Shown: positions 17,866 through 28,120 of the stretch, piece after piece
Layout: every line of letters starts with the position of its first letter
Position numbering within the stretch: position 1 is the first letter of the stretch
Assembly: GCF_002833405.1 (NCBI RefSeq)
Contig: NZ_CP025135.1
Location: 2,647,501 to 2,711,500 of the forward strand
Reading direction: 5' to 3'
Source: Planococcus sp. MB-3u-03
GTDB taxonomy: Bacteria > Bacillota > Bacilli > Bacillales_A > Planococcaceae
DNA length: 64,000 bases
The notes under the pieces: model-generated
What the model was told of the DNA's origin: nothing
What the model saw: only the letters and a program-made list of their open reading frames with translations
The model's database searches: none
Position numbers and translations under genes: made by a program

Positions 17866-19056
17866 TTACTTGATGACATTCAGTTCTTTGCCGACTTTTG
17901 CGTAGATCTCGATCGCTTCGTCGAGCATTTCTTTCGTATGAGCCGCTGTTGGCATGTTGCGCACACGGCCAGTGCCGCGTGGAACCGTCGGGAAGACGAT
18001 CGATTTCGCGTAGACGCCTTCTTCGAACAAGCGTTTCGAGAACTGTTGGGTCAATTTCTCGTCACCGATGATGCATGGCGTGATCGGTGTTGCAGAATCG
18101 CCGATATCGAAGCCAAGCTCTTTCAAGCCTTTCTTCAAATAATCGCCGTTGTCCCAAAGCTTGTCGTGAAGTTCTGTCGAATCGATGATTTTTTGAACTG
18201 CGGCCGTCGTCGCTGCGACGTCCCCTGGCGTTACTGCTGTCGAGAACAAGAATGGGCGGGAGCGCACGCGCAGCCAGTCGATCAATTGCTTCTTGCCGGC
18301 TACATAACCGCCGACAACTCCGACTGCTTTCGAGAGTGTCCCCATCTGCATGTCGACTTCTTTTTCCAAGCCGAAATGCTTCACAGTACCTTTCCCTTTA
18401 CCTGTGACGCCTGAACCATGCGCGTCGTCAACGTACGTGATCAAGTCAAACTCTTTTGCAATTTCCACGATTTCCGGAAGCTTCGCGATATCGCCGTCCA
18501 TCGAGAAGACGCCGTCTGTGATGACCATTACTTTATTGTACTGGCCAGATTCAGTCGCTTCTTTCGCTTTCTGGCGAAGGTCTTCCATATCAGAGTGTTT
18601 GAACGCGATGATTTTCGCTTTTGACAAGCGGCAGCCGTCGATGATTGACGCATGGTTCAATTGATCGGACAGGATTGCATCGTTCTTGTCCATGACTGCA
18701 GAAATCGCAGCCATATTGCAGTTGAAGCCGGATTGGAATGAAATCGCCGCTTCGGTTCCTTTGAACTCAGCCAATTTCTCTTCTAATTCCACGTGCAAGT
18801 CGAGTGTCCCGTTGATGGTACGGACAGCGCCAGCGCCGACTCCGTATTTTTCGATCGCTTGAATCGCCACTTTCTTCAAGTCTTCATCTGTTGCAAGCCC
18901 CAAATAGTTGTTTGATGATAAGTTGATCAGGTCCTTGCCGCCGATTTTTATAATCGCTCCGTTCGGGCCTTCTACCGGATCGATCTCATTATATAGGCCT
19001 TGTTCTTTCAATTCCGTTAAGTTTTCTTCCAAAAACGCATCTAATTTTTTCGACAC
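17866..19056 (-). CDS. kbl: Glycine C-acetyltransferase (2-amino-3-ketobutyrate CoA ligase)
   Basis: A 396-residue PLP enzyme of the alpha-oxoamine synthase family. It cleaves 2-amino-3-oxobutyrate with CoA to glycine and acetyl-CoA, completing threonine degradation begun by Tdh. The Schiff-base lysine is Lys243 (GTLSKAVG), the ring-nitrogen aspartate is in [10 protein letters not shown] (about 208-215), and LSSNNYLGL at 46-54 is the substrate-side signature. GTG at 19056 is chosen as start because GGAAGAGG precedes it and the extra upstream residues ([10 protein letters not shown]) are not family-like. BioF is the closest alternative, but no biotin genes are near. tdh is at 9.5-10.4 kb, not adjacent. 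Confidence 0.93.
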   Translation of the reverse strand: MSKKLDAFLEENLTELKEQGLYNEIDPVEGPNGAIIKIGGKDLINLSSNNYLGLATDEDLKKVAIQAIEKYGVGAGAVRTINGTLDLHVELEEKLAEFKGTEAAISFQSGFNCNMAAISAVMDKNDAILSDQLNHASIIDGCRLSKAKIIAFKHSDMEDLRQKAKEATESGQYNKVMVITDGVFSMDGDIAKLPEIVEIAKEFDLITYVDDAHGSGVTGKGKGTVKHFGLEKEVDMQMGTLSKAVGVVGGYVAGKKQLIDWLRVRSRPFLFSTAVTPGDVAATTAAVQKIIDSTELHDKLWDNGDYLKKGLKELGFDIGDSATPITPCIIGDEKLTQQFSKRLFEEGVYAKSIVFPTVPRGTGRVRNMPTAAHTKEMLDEAIEIYAKVGKELNVIK

Positions 19057-19116
19057 AGTCCTCTTCCTTTCAAAAAACAAATTCTGACTCCATCTTATCA
19101 CACCGGGATTTTTTCC

Positions 19117-19146
19117 AAAAGAAAAAGCGGGCCTCAGACGGCCGCT
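19117..19146 (-). terminator. Terminator of the marR-yhgE operon
   Basis: Minus strand AGCGGCC (19146-19140) pairs with GGCCCGCT (19133-19126), with one bulge, then TTTTTCTTTT. The stem overlaps the last codons of yhgE. Confidence 0.75.
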
Positions 19147-20593
19147 CCTCTTTTTGCTAATTCAGATGCTGTTTTCCGTTCTTTCTGGAAGCGGAAATAA
19201 TAGACGGCCCCTAAGAGCAAAATCATCGCCAATAAAATAGCCACAAGAATCCATAATGCTTGTTCGAACGGAACATTTCCTTCAAAGCCGAAAATCGACT
19301 CTCTCAATGCTTTGATTGCATACGTCATGGGGGAATATGGGTGGACAGCTTGGAAAAAGCCATTCGTCAATTGGATCGGAAAGGTTCCTTCACTGGCACC
19401 AAGCTGCAAAACCAACAGCAAGATTCCCAGGAAGTTTCCCACTTTATCGAATGCAGCAACCAAAACAGACAAGATGAACATCCACGTATTCGAAATGACA
19501 AAGAGAATCAACAGGAAAGACCCTAGATTTTCCACAGGGATATCCAAGACTTTCAATATGAACACAGCTAATAAAGCCGCTTGGAACGTTCCTTGTGCCA
19601 ATATGACCGATAGTTTACTGCCCCACCAAATAAGCAGTGTCGTCGATTCACGGTCGCGTGTCCGGAAAGGATAAATGGTCGAAAAGCGATTGCCCCGACA
19701 AACAAGCTGAGCGCAATAATATAAGGCGCAAAGCTCTGGCCATAGTTTTCGACTTCAGTTACGGTCTCTTTATTTACCTCCACGGGTTCGCTGATGAGCT
19801 TGGCATTTGCCGTTTCAAACGCATACGCTGAAATTTCTTCCGACGCTGCGGACAACTCATCGCTCAAACTCGCTGATCCACTGCCTAATTCATCGATGCC
19901 TTGGCTGATCTGCTTGTTTCCTTCGATTAGTTTTTCAAGCTCTGCAGCTAGCGGTGAAGGTGCTTGGGCGGCAAGGGCTTCCATGCCATCCCCTAATTGC
20001 CCTGCCGATTCTGCCAGCTGCTCCGCCCCGTCCGCTAACTCCCCTGCACCGGATGAAGCTTCTTTATAGCCGTCATTCATGTCGTTTACCGTTTCAAATA
20101 CTTTTTCGGTGTATAATTCCCGGACTTCGGAAGCTACTGCCGTTTCCACGGCCAAGATGCTTTGGTCCGCAATCGATTTACCAGAGTAACTATAGCCTGG
20201 ATTGGTCTCCACATCCAAAGCCATTTCTTTCGGCTCGTCGGTCAAAAGTGAGGAAGCATTACTCGAAAAATCTTCGGGCAAAGTAATGGAAGCATAATAA
20301 TCCCCTTTGACCACACCAGCATGTGCTTCATCACTTCCGACGAAATGCCACTCAAAATCATCATTGCCTTTAAGCTCGGCCACAATCTCCTCACCGATAT
20401 GAATGCTTTCCCCTTCTAATTCAACTTCTTGGTCTTCATTGACGACCGCAATTGGAAGATCCTCCGTTTTTCCATATGGATCCCACATTGAGGTCAAAAA
20501 CGAAGCGCTGTAGATAACCGGTAAAAACATGACAGCTATTAGCGAGATAATCAGCATTTTTTTCGAGAAAACCGTTTTCAGTTCATGAATCAT
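19134..20593 (-). pseudogene. YhgE/Pip family membrane protein, frameshifted
   Basis: Two frames together encode one YhgE-type protein. The first part (20593 to about 19690) has an N-terminal membrane segment (MLIISLIAVMFLPVIYSASFLTSMWDPYG), a long extracellular region with coiled, alanine/glycine-rich repeats (GAGELADGAEQLAESAGQLGDGM), and the start of the first of five C-terminal segments. The remainder (to 19134) holds the other segments. The break lies at AAAA 19682-19685; one extra base restores AIAF-STIYPFRTRDREST as a continuous sequence. YhgE proteins resemble ABC-2 permeases and are linked to cell-envelope or type VII-associated functions; their substrate is unknown. The gene is ATGA-coupled to the upstream marR gene. 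Confidence 0.75.
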
Positions 20594-21048
20594 TGTTTTT
20601 CGCCATCCTTTTCCATTTTCAAACAATTGACGATTTCATCCAATTGGCTAGTGAACTTTATGATCTCATCACCTGTAAAGCGTTCCGCCAGCAACTCATT
20701 CAGATTTTCAAAGATGACTGTCTCGCTTATCACCAATAGTTCCGTTCCTTTTTGAGTAATTGAAATGGCTTTTTTACGTAGATCCTGATTGGTCAAGATG
20801 GCAATTAAGCCATCTTGCTCCAATTTCCTGATTCGGTTGGAGATGGCTGTTTTAAAGACTCCCTGGATATCCGCGATCTCACTTTGGGAAATGGCTGGAT
20901 TTTTTTTGATGATCCGCAAAGTCTGCAATTGTTGCGGAGAATAGGCTTTTAACTCTTCATGATTAGCGAATATATCTGCTACATAGGCATTTACTTCCAA
21001 AATGGCTTCACTGAATTTCGAGTACGCCGTGAATAGTTCCTGAGACAT
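20590..21048 (-). CDS. MarR family transcriptional regulator
   Basis: A 152-residue winged-helix regulator. The helix-turn-helix and wing lie at about residues 45-100 (SQSEIADIQGVFKTAISNRIRKLEQDGLI... and the DLRKKAISITQKGTELL block). It probably controls its own operon with yhgE, because two 17-bp palindromes lie in its promoter: one inside the spacer between -35 and -10, the other over the ribosome site. The last codon overlaps the yhgE start as ATGA. The inducer is unknown. Confidence 0.88.
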   Translation of the reverse strand: MSQELFTAYSKFSEAILEVNAYVADIFANHEELKAYSPQQLQTLRIIKKNPAISQSEIADIQGVFKTAISNRIRKLEQDGLIAILTNQDLRKKAISITQKGTELLVISETVIFENLNELLAERFTGDEIIKFTSQLDEIVNCLKMEKDGEKQ

Positions 21049-21049
21049 T

Positions 21050-21066
21050 AGTATACCCCCTGTACT
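21050..21066 (-). promoter_or_regulatory. Operator 1 over the marR ribosome binding site
   Basis: AGTATA-CCCCC-TGTACT, an imperfect copy of operator 2. On the minus strand it includes the AGGGGG ribosome site and ends one base before the marR start codon. Confidence 0.7.
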
Positions 21067-21077
21067 TATTTCTTTTT

Positions 21078-21106
21078 ATAGTACACCCGCTGTACTATAT
21101 ATTCAA
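21078..21106 (-). promoter_or_regulatory. marR-yhgE promoter with nested operator 2
   Basis: Minus strand TTGAAT (21106-21101), 17-bp spacer, TACTAT (21083-21078). The perfect palindrome AGTACA-CCCGC-TGTACT (21080-21096) occupies the spacer and part of the -10 box. Its centre is 30 bp from that of operator 1, about three helical turns. Confidence 0.78.
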
Positions 21107-21159
21107 GTATTTACTTCGCTCTTTGCTGTAACGATGGATCTAGCTGTAAAAAACACAGC

Positions 21160-21187
21160 AAAAAAAGAGCGGGCAACTGCCCGCTCT
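21160..21187 (-). terminator. Terminator after the metalloprotease gene
   Basis: Minus strand GAGCGGGCA (reverse of 21178-21186) pairs with TGCCCGCTC (21167-21175), then T7. Confidence 0.9.
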
Positions 21188-21196
21188 CATCATCAC

Positions 21197-23308
21197 TTAT
21201 TTTTTGTTATTGCCTTTTCCTTTACCTTTGCTTTTATCTTCTTTGTACAGTACTTCGTACGTAAATTCTTTTGCTTCTTTCTGGTCTGGCGCTGCTGCAT
21301 AAGAAGTGATCATTTTCAAATTGCCTTCACGCAGCACTTGCTGCAAGTCGAGTGCTTCTTTTTCCGTTACATTGTACGGATCGACATTAAATACGCGCTG
21401 CTTGCCATTTTTCTTCGTTTGAATGAATGTCGTTGTGAAGTCGACATACTCGCCTTTCAACTGGCCAAGTGATTGGAATGGCTCTGTCGACGTTCCATCT
21501 GCCGTGAAGCTGCCTAGTTCGATGTTTTTCACGAACCAGCCTGCTTCGTTGGAACCCCAGTCCGTCAAGTTGCGGAACGAGACCAATACGTCTTGTCCTG
21601 CGTATTCAGCCAAATCGAATGTTTCAGTAGACCAATTCGTTTTCTCGCCTGTGAAGCCTGGTACGTTCTCTTTGATCGTCGGGTAGCCTTCTTCCACTAC
21701 ATCGGAACGCGTGTTTTCGTTCTCGAGTGATTTCCACGTTTCGCCGTTATCCGTAGACACTTGGACTGCTGCAAAATCCCATTGCTCTTCGATATTGTAA
21801 TAATGCTCGAAGCTCAAGGTCGCGTTGTCAGCTGGAACCGTTGCCCCGAAGATCAAGGCTTGGTCTGCTTCGTCGCCGTTATTCGCGTGAAGCACTTGCT
21901 CAGAAGCGTCTAGCGGATTGGCGACCGTGTCCCATTGCAATGGCAGGAAGTCCACGCCGTCGAACTTCATGCCGCGCACTGTACGGTCCAAGTCGAATTC
22001 CTTAAAGTCTCCGCCCCATGCCGGAACGCCTTCTTTTTCAAAGGTTTTTGCTTTCTCGAAGTCGACGGTCTTGCCTCGGACGCCGTCACCGACTGGCAGT
22101 TCACGCAAATCGATGCTGTCGAATTTATAATCCTTGCTGACCGTGTCGTCATCGAGCGTCAATGCAGTCATGAAGTCTTGGTATAGCTCAGTGAATGTTT
22201 TGTTTGTGCCGTAGTCTTCCAATACTTTATCGATGCTTGCGATGCCTTGAGTCGTCCCGTCGGTTGCGATTTCACGGATGAACTCCTGGCCGAACTTATC
22301 GTACATATAAAGCGTGAACAGATAGACCTGTCCGTAATCTGCGATCGTTTCAGGGCCAGTTGCCGCTGTTCCATGCTCATCCCAGTTTACGAGCGAGTTT
22401 TCCGGGTGGTCCAAATAGAAGTTGATCGACCCTTCACCGTGGCCATAGCCGCCGAGGAATTCAGAGAATGTCGACATGCCTTCGTTGACCCATGTTTCTT
22501 CTGCGCCGTCGTTATCGGCTTGGATTAAATGCTGAAGCTCGTGAATCGTCGTGCCGAAGAACGTGCTCTCCAGACGCGTTTCCCATGAATTGGTATCGAT
22601 TGTGATGATATTGCGGTCCGTATAGTTTTCAAGCGTTTGCCAGAAGAAGCCAGCTACGAAGAACGGATAGGATGGATCGTTCCAGCCTTCGTCTTGGACG
22701 TTATCGACTAGCATGATCACTTTATCGGATCCTTCATAATAACCTTCTGGTAGGCCAACCATGCCAGGAAGCGGCGACTTTGAGCCATCCAGCGTATCCG
22801 GCGTGCCGAAGAAGTCGGTCGCGACCGGATAGATATTGCTGTCGAATTCAGCCTTCAATTTATCCACTTGCGCTTGCGTGACGATGTCAGCCGGTTTCGG
22901 GTTATCCGGGCCGTATGCTAAATCATTCGCAACCCAAATTTCTACATTATCGCCAATGCTGCGAAGCGTAAATTCTTTAAATGCCAAGTTGCGGTCCAAG
23001 AACAACTTCGTGCCGTGATCTTCAGTGAAATGCTCACTTGCCGCAGCATTTTCTTCACCGTCTGCGGATTCATCATTCAATTCACCAGCTTGATCTTTAA
23101 TGCGCTTCTCGGCTTCTTTTTGGAACGTCTCGTCATTTGTCAGGCGATTCAGCTCTTGGTCAATGTCGATGCGTTCGCCGTAGCGATCCTCATCCCAAGC
23201 CCCGAGTGACGGCAGCTCCTCAACCGGTGCAGCACTTGCTGCTGGGGAATAAAGCGAAAGCGCCAGTGCGCTCGCTGATAGAATCGGGAACCATTTGCTT
23301 TTTTTCAT
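21197..23308 (-). CDS. Secreted zinc metalloprotease, immune inhibitor A-like
   Basis: A 703-residue exported protein. The signal peptide (residues 1 to about 26, ending ASA-A) starts at the ATG at 23308, which follows GGAAGGAG; the open frame continues upstream but without a signal or ribosome site. The zinc site HELQH is at 256-260, with the downstream NEG motif (NEGMSTFSEF) at 275 providing the third ligand, as in peptidase M6/InhA-type enzymes. The C-terminal half has a jelly-roll-like region (about 505-620) typical of InhA-type proteins, and a basic tail KSKGKGKGNNKK. It is monocistronic. The substrate is unknown; nutrient or host-protein degradation is inferred. Confidence 0.82.
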   Translation of the reverse strand: MKKSKWFPILSASALALSLYSPAASAAPVEELPSLGAWDEDRYGERIDIDQELNRLTNDETFQKEAEKRIKDQAGELNDESADGEENAAASEHFTEDHGTKLFLDRNLAFKEFTLRSIGDNVEIWVANDLAYGPDNPKPADIVTQAQVDKLKAEFDSNIYPVATDFFGTPDTLDGSKSPLPGMVGLPEGYYEGSDKVIMLVDNVQDEGWNDPSYPFFVAGFFWQTLENYTDRNIITIDTNSWETRLESTFFGTTIHELQHLIQADNDGAEETWVNEGMSTFSEFLGGYGHGEGSINFYLDHPENSLVNWDEHGTAATGPETIADYGQVYLFTLYMYDKFGQEFIREIATDGTTQGIASIDKVLEDYGTNKTFTELYQDFMTALTLDDDTVSKDYKFDSIDLRELPVGDGVRGKTVDFEKAKTFEKEGVPAWGGDFKEFDLDRTVRGMKFDGVDFLPLQWDTVANPLDASEQVLHANNGDEADQALIFGATVPADNATLSFEHYYNIEEQWDFAAVQVSTDNGETWKSLENENTRSDVVEEGYPTIKENVPGFTGEKTNWSTETFDLAEYAGQDVLVSFRNLTDWGSNEAGWFVKNIELGSFTADGTSTEPFQSLGQLKGEYVDFTTTFIQTKKNGKQRVFNVDPYNVTEKEALDLQQVLREGNLKMITSYAAAPDQKEAKEFTYEVLYKEDKSKGKGKGNNKK

Positions 23309-23518
23309 GAATATGTATCTCCTTCCAGAAATATCAGAATATTTTTTCTTTCTAAAGATTACCACTTCTTTCGGTCTTGCTGAATAGGGTAAACTATTTA
23401 TTTCGTTACCCGAAATAAAGGATATTGGTTATACCTACATTGCGCATTCACTAGGTAAATTATATTAATATTCTGATTTGGCAGTCTTTTAGTTTTATTA
23501 AAATCTATAGAATTCCAT

Positions 23519-23546
23519 TAAAAAAAGCGGGCATCTGCCCGCTTTC
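23519..23546 (-). terminator. Terminator of the yrrT-luxS-mccA-mccB operon
   Basis: Minus strand AAGCGGGCA (23544-23536) pairs with TGCCCGCTT (23533-23525), then T run to 23519. Confidence 0.9.
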
Positions 23547-23556
23547 TTTTAAAAAT

Positions 23557-25622
<2,066 letters not shown>

Positions 25623-25633
25623 GCTGATTCCCC

Positions 25634-26107
25634 TTATGCAGTTTCTTCTTTGAATACTTGGCGCCACTCGTCTTTTTTCGCCAGCATTTCTTTAGCTAGT
25701 TCATGTGCGCCTTCTAAGCTATGGCTTGCCGCCCAACCGCATTGCACTTCGTTGCATGCTGGTACCTCGTCTGCCGCAATGACATCCGTCAAAGTCGCTT
25801 CGAGAATGCGTAAAATGTCTTCGTAGTCATCGTGGTTGATAACTGACAAGTAAAAGCCCGTTTGGCAGCCCATTGGCCCGATGTCGATGATTTGGTCCGA
25901 ATGGTTGCGGCTATGCTCCGCCATCATGTGCTCAAGTGAGTGAAGCCCCGGCATATCCATATGTTCTTTGTTCGGCTGCTTGAAACGGATATCGTATTTT
26001 TTGATGGTATCTCCGTTTGATCCTGTTTTTTCACCAGCTAGGCGGACATAAGGTGCCGCTACTTTTGTATGGTCTAGGTTAAAGCTTTCTACATTCATTT
26101 TTTTCAT
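25634..26107 (-). CDS. luxS: S-ribosylhomocysteine lyase
   Basis: A 157-residue metalloenzyme converting S-ribosylhomocysteine to homocysteine and the autoinducer-2 precursor DPD. The metal site is HSLEH (His56, His60) with Cys123 in [13 protein letters not shown], and Cys81 lies in GPMGCQTGF. The start [10 protein letters not shown] at 26107 follows AGGGAG and aligns with staphylococcal LuxS. It sits between yrrT and mccA, the place where Bacillus subtilis has mtnN, so the operon links SAM recycling to cysteine supply. Confidence 0.95.
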   Translation of the reverse strand: MKKMNVESFNLDHTKVAAPYVRLAGEKTGSNGDTIKKYDIRFKQPNKEHMDMPGLHSLEHMMAEHSRNHSDQIIDIGPMGCQTGFYLSVINHDDYEDILRILEATLTDVIAADEVPACNEVQCGWAASHSLEGAHELAKEMLAKKDEWRQVFKEETA

Positions 26108-26120
26108 TGGAATCTCCCTC

Positions 26121-26756
26121 TCATCGTTTAGTCGCATCGATCAAAAATACATAGTCATTTAAGCGTGTAAATATAACGTCAAATCCATGTTCCTGAAAAA
26201 TCATTTCCAATACAGGCACAGTTGTATAATGTTCGCGCTTCAAGTCTTCGACAAGATTCGCATGGCCTTCCCCTTCTTCGTAAACGATGCGCCCGAGTTT
26301 GGCCTCAGCTGATTCGAATACGGTATCGGCGAAAACGATTTTCCCGCCCGAAGGCAATAGCTCGGCATATTGCTGAATTGCCTGGGCTTTTTCTTCATCC
26401 GTCAGATGATGGAAGGCATAACTGCTGACGAAGCTGTTCGGCTTCTGAGGCAAATCAAATGCCAAAAAGTCGCCATCCATTATATCGAGCTCAGGAAATT
26501 TTTGTGCGGCTACGTTTCGCATGGCGCCATTCGGCTCGATGCCAGTTACGGTGTGCCCTTCTTGGAGCAGTGCTGAAGTCAAATTGCCCGTGCCGACGCC
26601 AAATTCCACGACTGGCTCCTTAGCTTTCTTCGCGACCGCCGATAGAATCTCCTGGTAATTTTCGAAAACTGCTTTATATTCCGGGTCATGCCCACTTACC
26701 GAGTCATCATATGTGTGCACCCATTCATCAAATATCTCAACAAATTCTCTTCCCAT
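26121..26756 (-). CDS. Class I SAM-dependent methyltransferase, YrrT family
   Basis: A 211-residue Rossmann methyltransferase. The SAM site is [16 protein letters not shown] (residues 49-64), followed by [17 protein letters not shown] and SSYAFHHLT. It matches YrrT, the first gene of the Bacillus methionine-to-cysteine operon; its substrate is not established. A promoter TTGAAC-N17-TATAAA lies upstream with a palindrome just after it, so this gene is probably the operon head. Confidence 0.85.
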   Translation of the reverse strand: MGREFVEIFDEWVHTYDDSVSGHDPEYKAVFENYQEILSAVAKKAKEPVVEFGVGTGNLTSALLQEGHTVTGIEPNGAMRNVAAQKFPELDIMDGDFLAFDLPQKPNSFVSSYAFHHLTDEEKAQAIQQYAELLPSGGKIVFADTVFESAEAKLGRIVYEEGEGHANLVEDLKREHYTTVPVLEMIFQEHGFDVIFTRLNDYVFLIDATKR

Positions 26757-26793
26757 ATCGGCACTCTCGCTCTCTTGGATGTTATTTTAAACT

Positions 26794-26847
26794 AAACCAA
26801 TAATGTTACTTGGTTTTATTTATAACATATGCTATTGTCTAGTTCAA
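26794..26847 (-). promoter_or_regulatory. Promoter and palindromic operator of the yrrT operon
   Basis: Minus strand TTGAAC (26847-26842), 17-bp spacer, TATAAA (26824-26819). Immediately downstream, AAACCAA (26794-26800) and TTGGTTT (26810-26816) form an inverted repeat spaced by nine bases, covering the likely transcription start. The Bacillus homologue is repressed by CymR; I cannot confirm that this palindrome is a CymR box. No S-box or T-box leader is present. Confidence 0.65.
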
Positions 26848-26882
26848 CTGCCAGGTTTTTCTGGGTTCATTAGAACCGCATA

Positions 26883-26909
26883 TAAAAAAGACCTAGCATA
26901 CGCTAGGCC
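26883..26909 (-). terminator. Terminator after the YczE/YitT-like gene
   Basis: Minus strand CCTAGC / GCTAGG hairpin (26892-26907), followed by TCTTTTTTA. Confidence 0.85.
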
Positions 26910-26917
26910 TTTCAACT

Positions 26918-27562
26918 TTATATTTTCAACACCGGTGGAACGTCTTTTTGATGCTTTAAAATGAGCCATTTCAATAAAGATTCACATTGCACGAGTGATT
27001 TCTGTACAATCCTGCCGATCAATAGTGCACTCACCACGGTACCGATTCCCACAGGTCCTCCGAGCATCCAACCCAGAAGCGCAACAATCACTTCAATCGC
27101 TGTCCGGATGGTGCTGACGCTGAACCCTGTTTTCTGAACCAAGATCAGCATCAAGTCATCTCGTGGGCCAGCTCCCATCTTGGGTGAGACGTACATGCCG
27201 ACACCATAGCCCATCACAAAAATCCCCGCTATAAAAATCAGGATTTGCCCGATTAGCGAATGGATATCCGGGAGAAGGAAATTGAATAAATCGATAAACA
27301 AACCGATCAGCAGCATATTTAGCCAAGTCCCGAACTGGGGCCATCTTCGGCGCACGAGAGACGTAGTGCTGATCAGTGTAAATCCCGCAATGATCGACCA
27401 CGTGCCGATTGTCAGGCCGAAATTCTCGTACAAGCCGACATGCAAAACATCCCACGGCCCGATGCCGAGACGATAGCCTTTGATGGTCATGGAGATTCCG
27501 AGGCCCAGCAACATCATGCCGAACAGGAAAAACAGCCACCGGTAATACATAGACACTTTCAT
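26918..27562 (-). CDS. YczE/YitT family membrane protein
   Basis: A 214-residue protein with five membrane segments. MLLGLGISMTIKGYRLGIGPWDVLHVGL and GYGVGMYVSPKMGAGPRDDLM are the two glycine/proline blocks typical of YczE-like members of the YitT superfamily. In Bacillus subtilis YczE influences bacillaene production; no general function is known. AAGGATAAAG precedes the ATG. It is followed by its own terminator and is separated from ybaK by about 55 bp in its upstream direction. Confidence 0.78.
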   Translation of the reverse strand: MKVSMYYRWLFFLFGMMLLGLGISMTIKGYRLGIGPWDVLHVGLYENFGLTIGTWSIIAGFTLISTTSLVRRRWPQFGTWLNMLLIGLFIDLFNFLLPDIHSLIGQILIFIAGIFVMGYGVGMYVSPKMGAGPRDDLMLILVQKTGFSVSTIRTAIEVIVALLGWMLGGPVGIGTVVSALLIGRIVQKSLVQCESLLKWLILKHQKDVPPVLKI

Positions 27563-27617
27563 TCTTTATCCTTCTTTCTTCTGAATCCTATACGCCGGAG
27601 CAGCGAACAGGAAACAC

Positions 27618-28106
27618 TTACGGCTTCACCGTCAATTCCGCAAACTCACCTCGTGTTGCTTTCAGCAAATCTTCCGGTGCCAGTTTCAACTGTGCCCCGA
27701 CTTTTCCGGCAGAAACGATAATTTCATTCAACTGGGAGGCTTGTTCGGCGACGAATGTCCTGAACGGCTTTTTCATGCCGAACGGGGAACAGCCTCCGCG
27801 CACGTAACCCGTGAGCGGTAAAATCTCTTTGACCGGCACCATCTCGATTTTCTTTTCGCCGCAGGCTTTTGCGGCCAGTTTTAAATCCAGCTCTTCGGCG
27901 ACCGGCACGAGAAATACGTAATGATCCTTGGAGGACCCCGCTGCCACGAGTGTCTTATAGACAGTCTCTACAGGTGCTCCGATTTTCGCCGCAACCGATA
28001 CCCCATCGATTTTCCCGTCATCGGTGCTGTACTGAAGCGGCTCATAATCGATTTTTTCACGGTCCAATATGCGTGCGGCGTTGGTTTTTGCTGCTTTTTT
28101 CGCCAC
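27618..28106 (-). CDS. ybaK: Cys-tRNA(Pro)/Cys-tRNA(Cys) deacylase, YbaK/EbsC type
   Basis: A 162-residue editing protein hydrolysing mischarged Cys-tRNA(Pro). The conserved GYVRGGCSPFGMKK block (about residues 101-114) and YKTLVAAG near residue 50 identify YbaK rather than ProX. GTG at 28106 is the start, with AGGAGGGGG four to six bases upstream. It begins 14 bp after topB ends, so it is likely co-transcribed. Confidence 0.88.
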   Translation of the reverse strand: MAKKAAKTNAARILDREKIDYEPLQYSTDDGKIDGVSVAAKIGAPVETVYKTLVAAGSSKDHYVFLVPVAEELDLKLAAKACGEKKIEMVPVKEILPLTGYVRGGCSPFGMKKPFRTFVAEQASQLNEIIVSAGKVGAQLKLAPEDLLKATRGEFAELTVKP

Positions 28107-28120
28107 CTTGCCCCCTCCTG

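Noticed and set aside
26757..26882. SAM riboswitch or T-box leader for the yrrT operon
   Set aside because: The space between promoter and start is only about 55 bases and lacks S-box or T-box conserved sequences.
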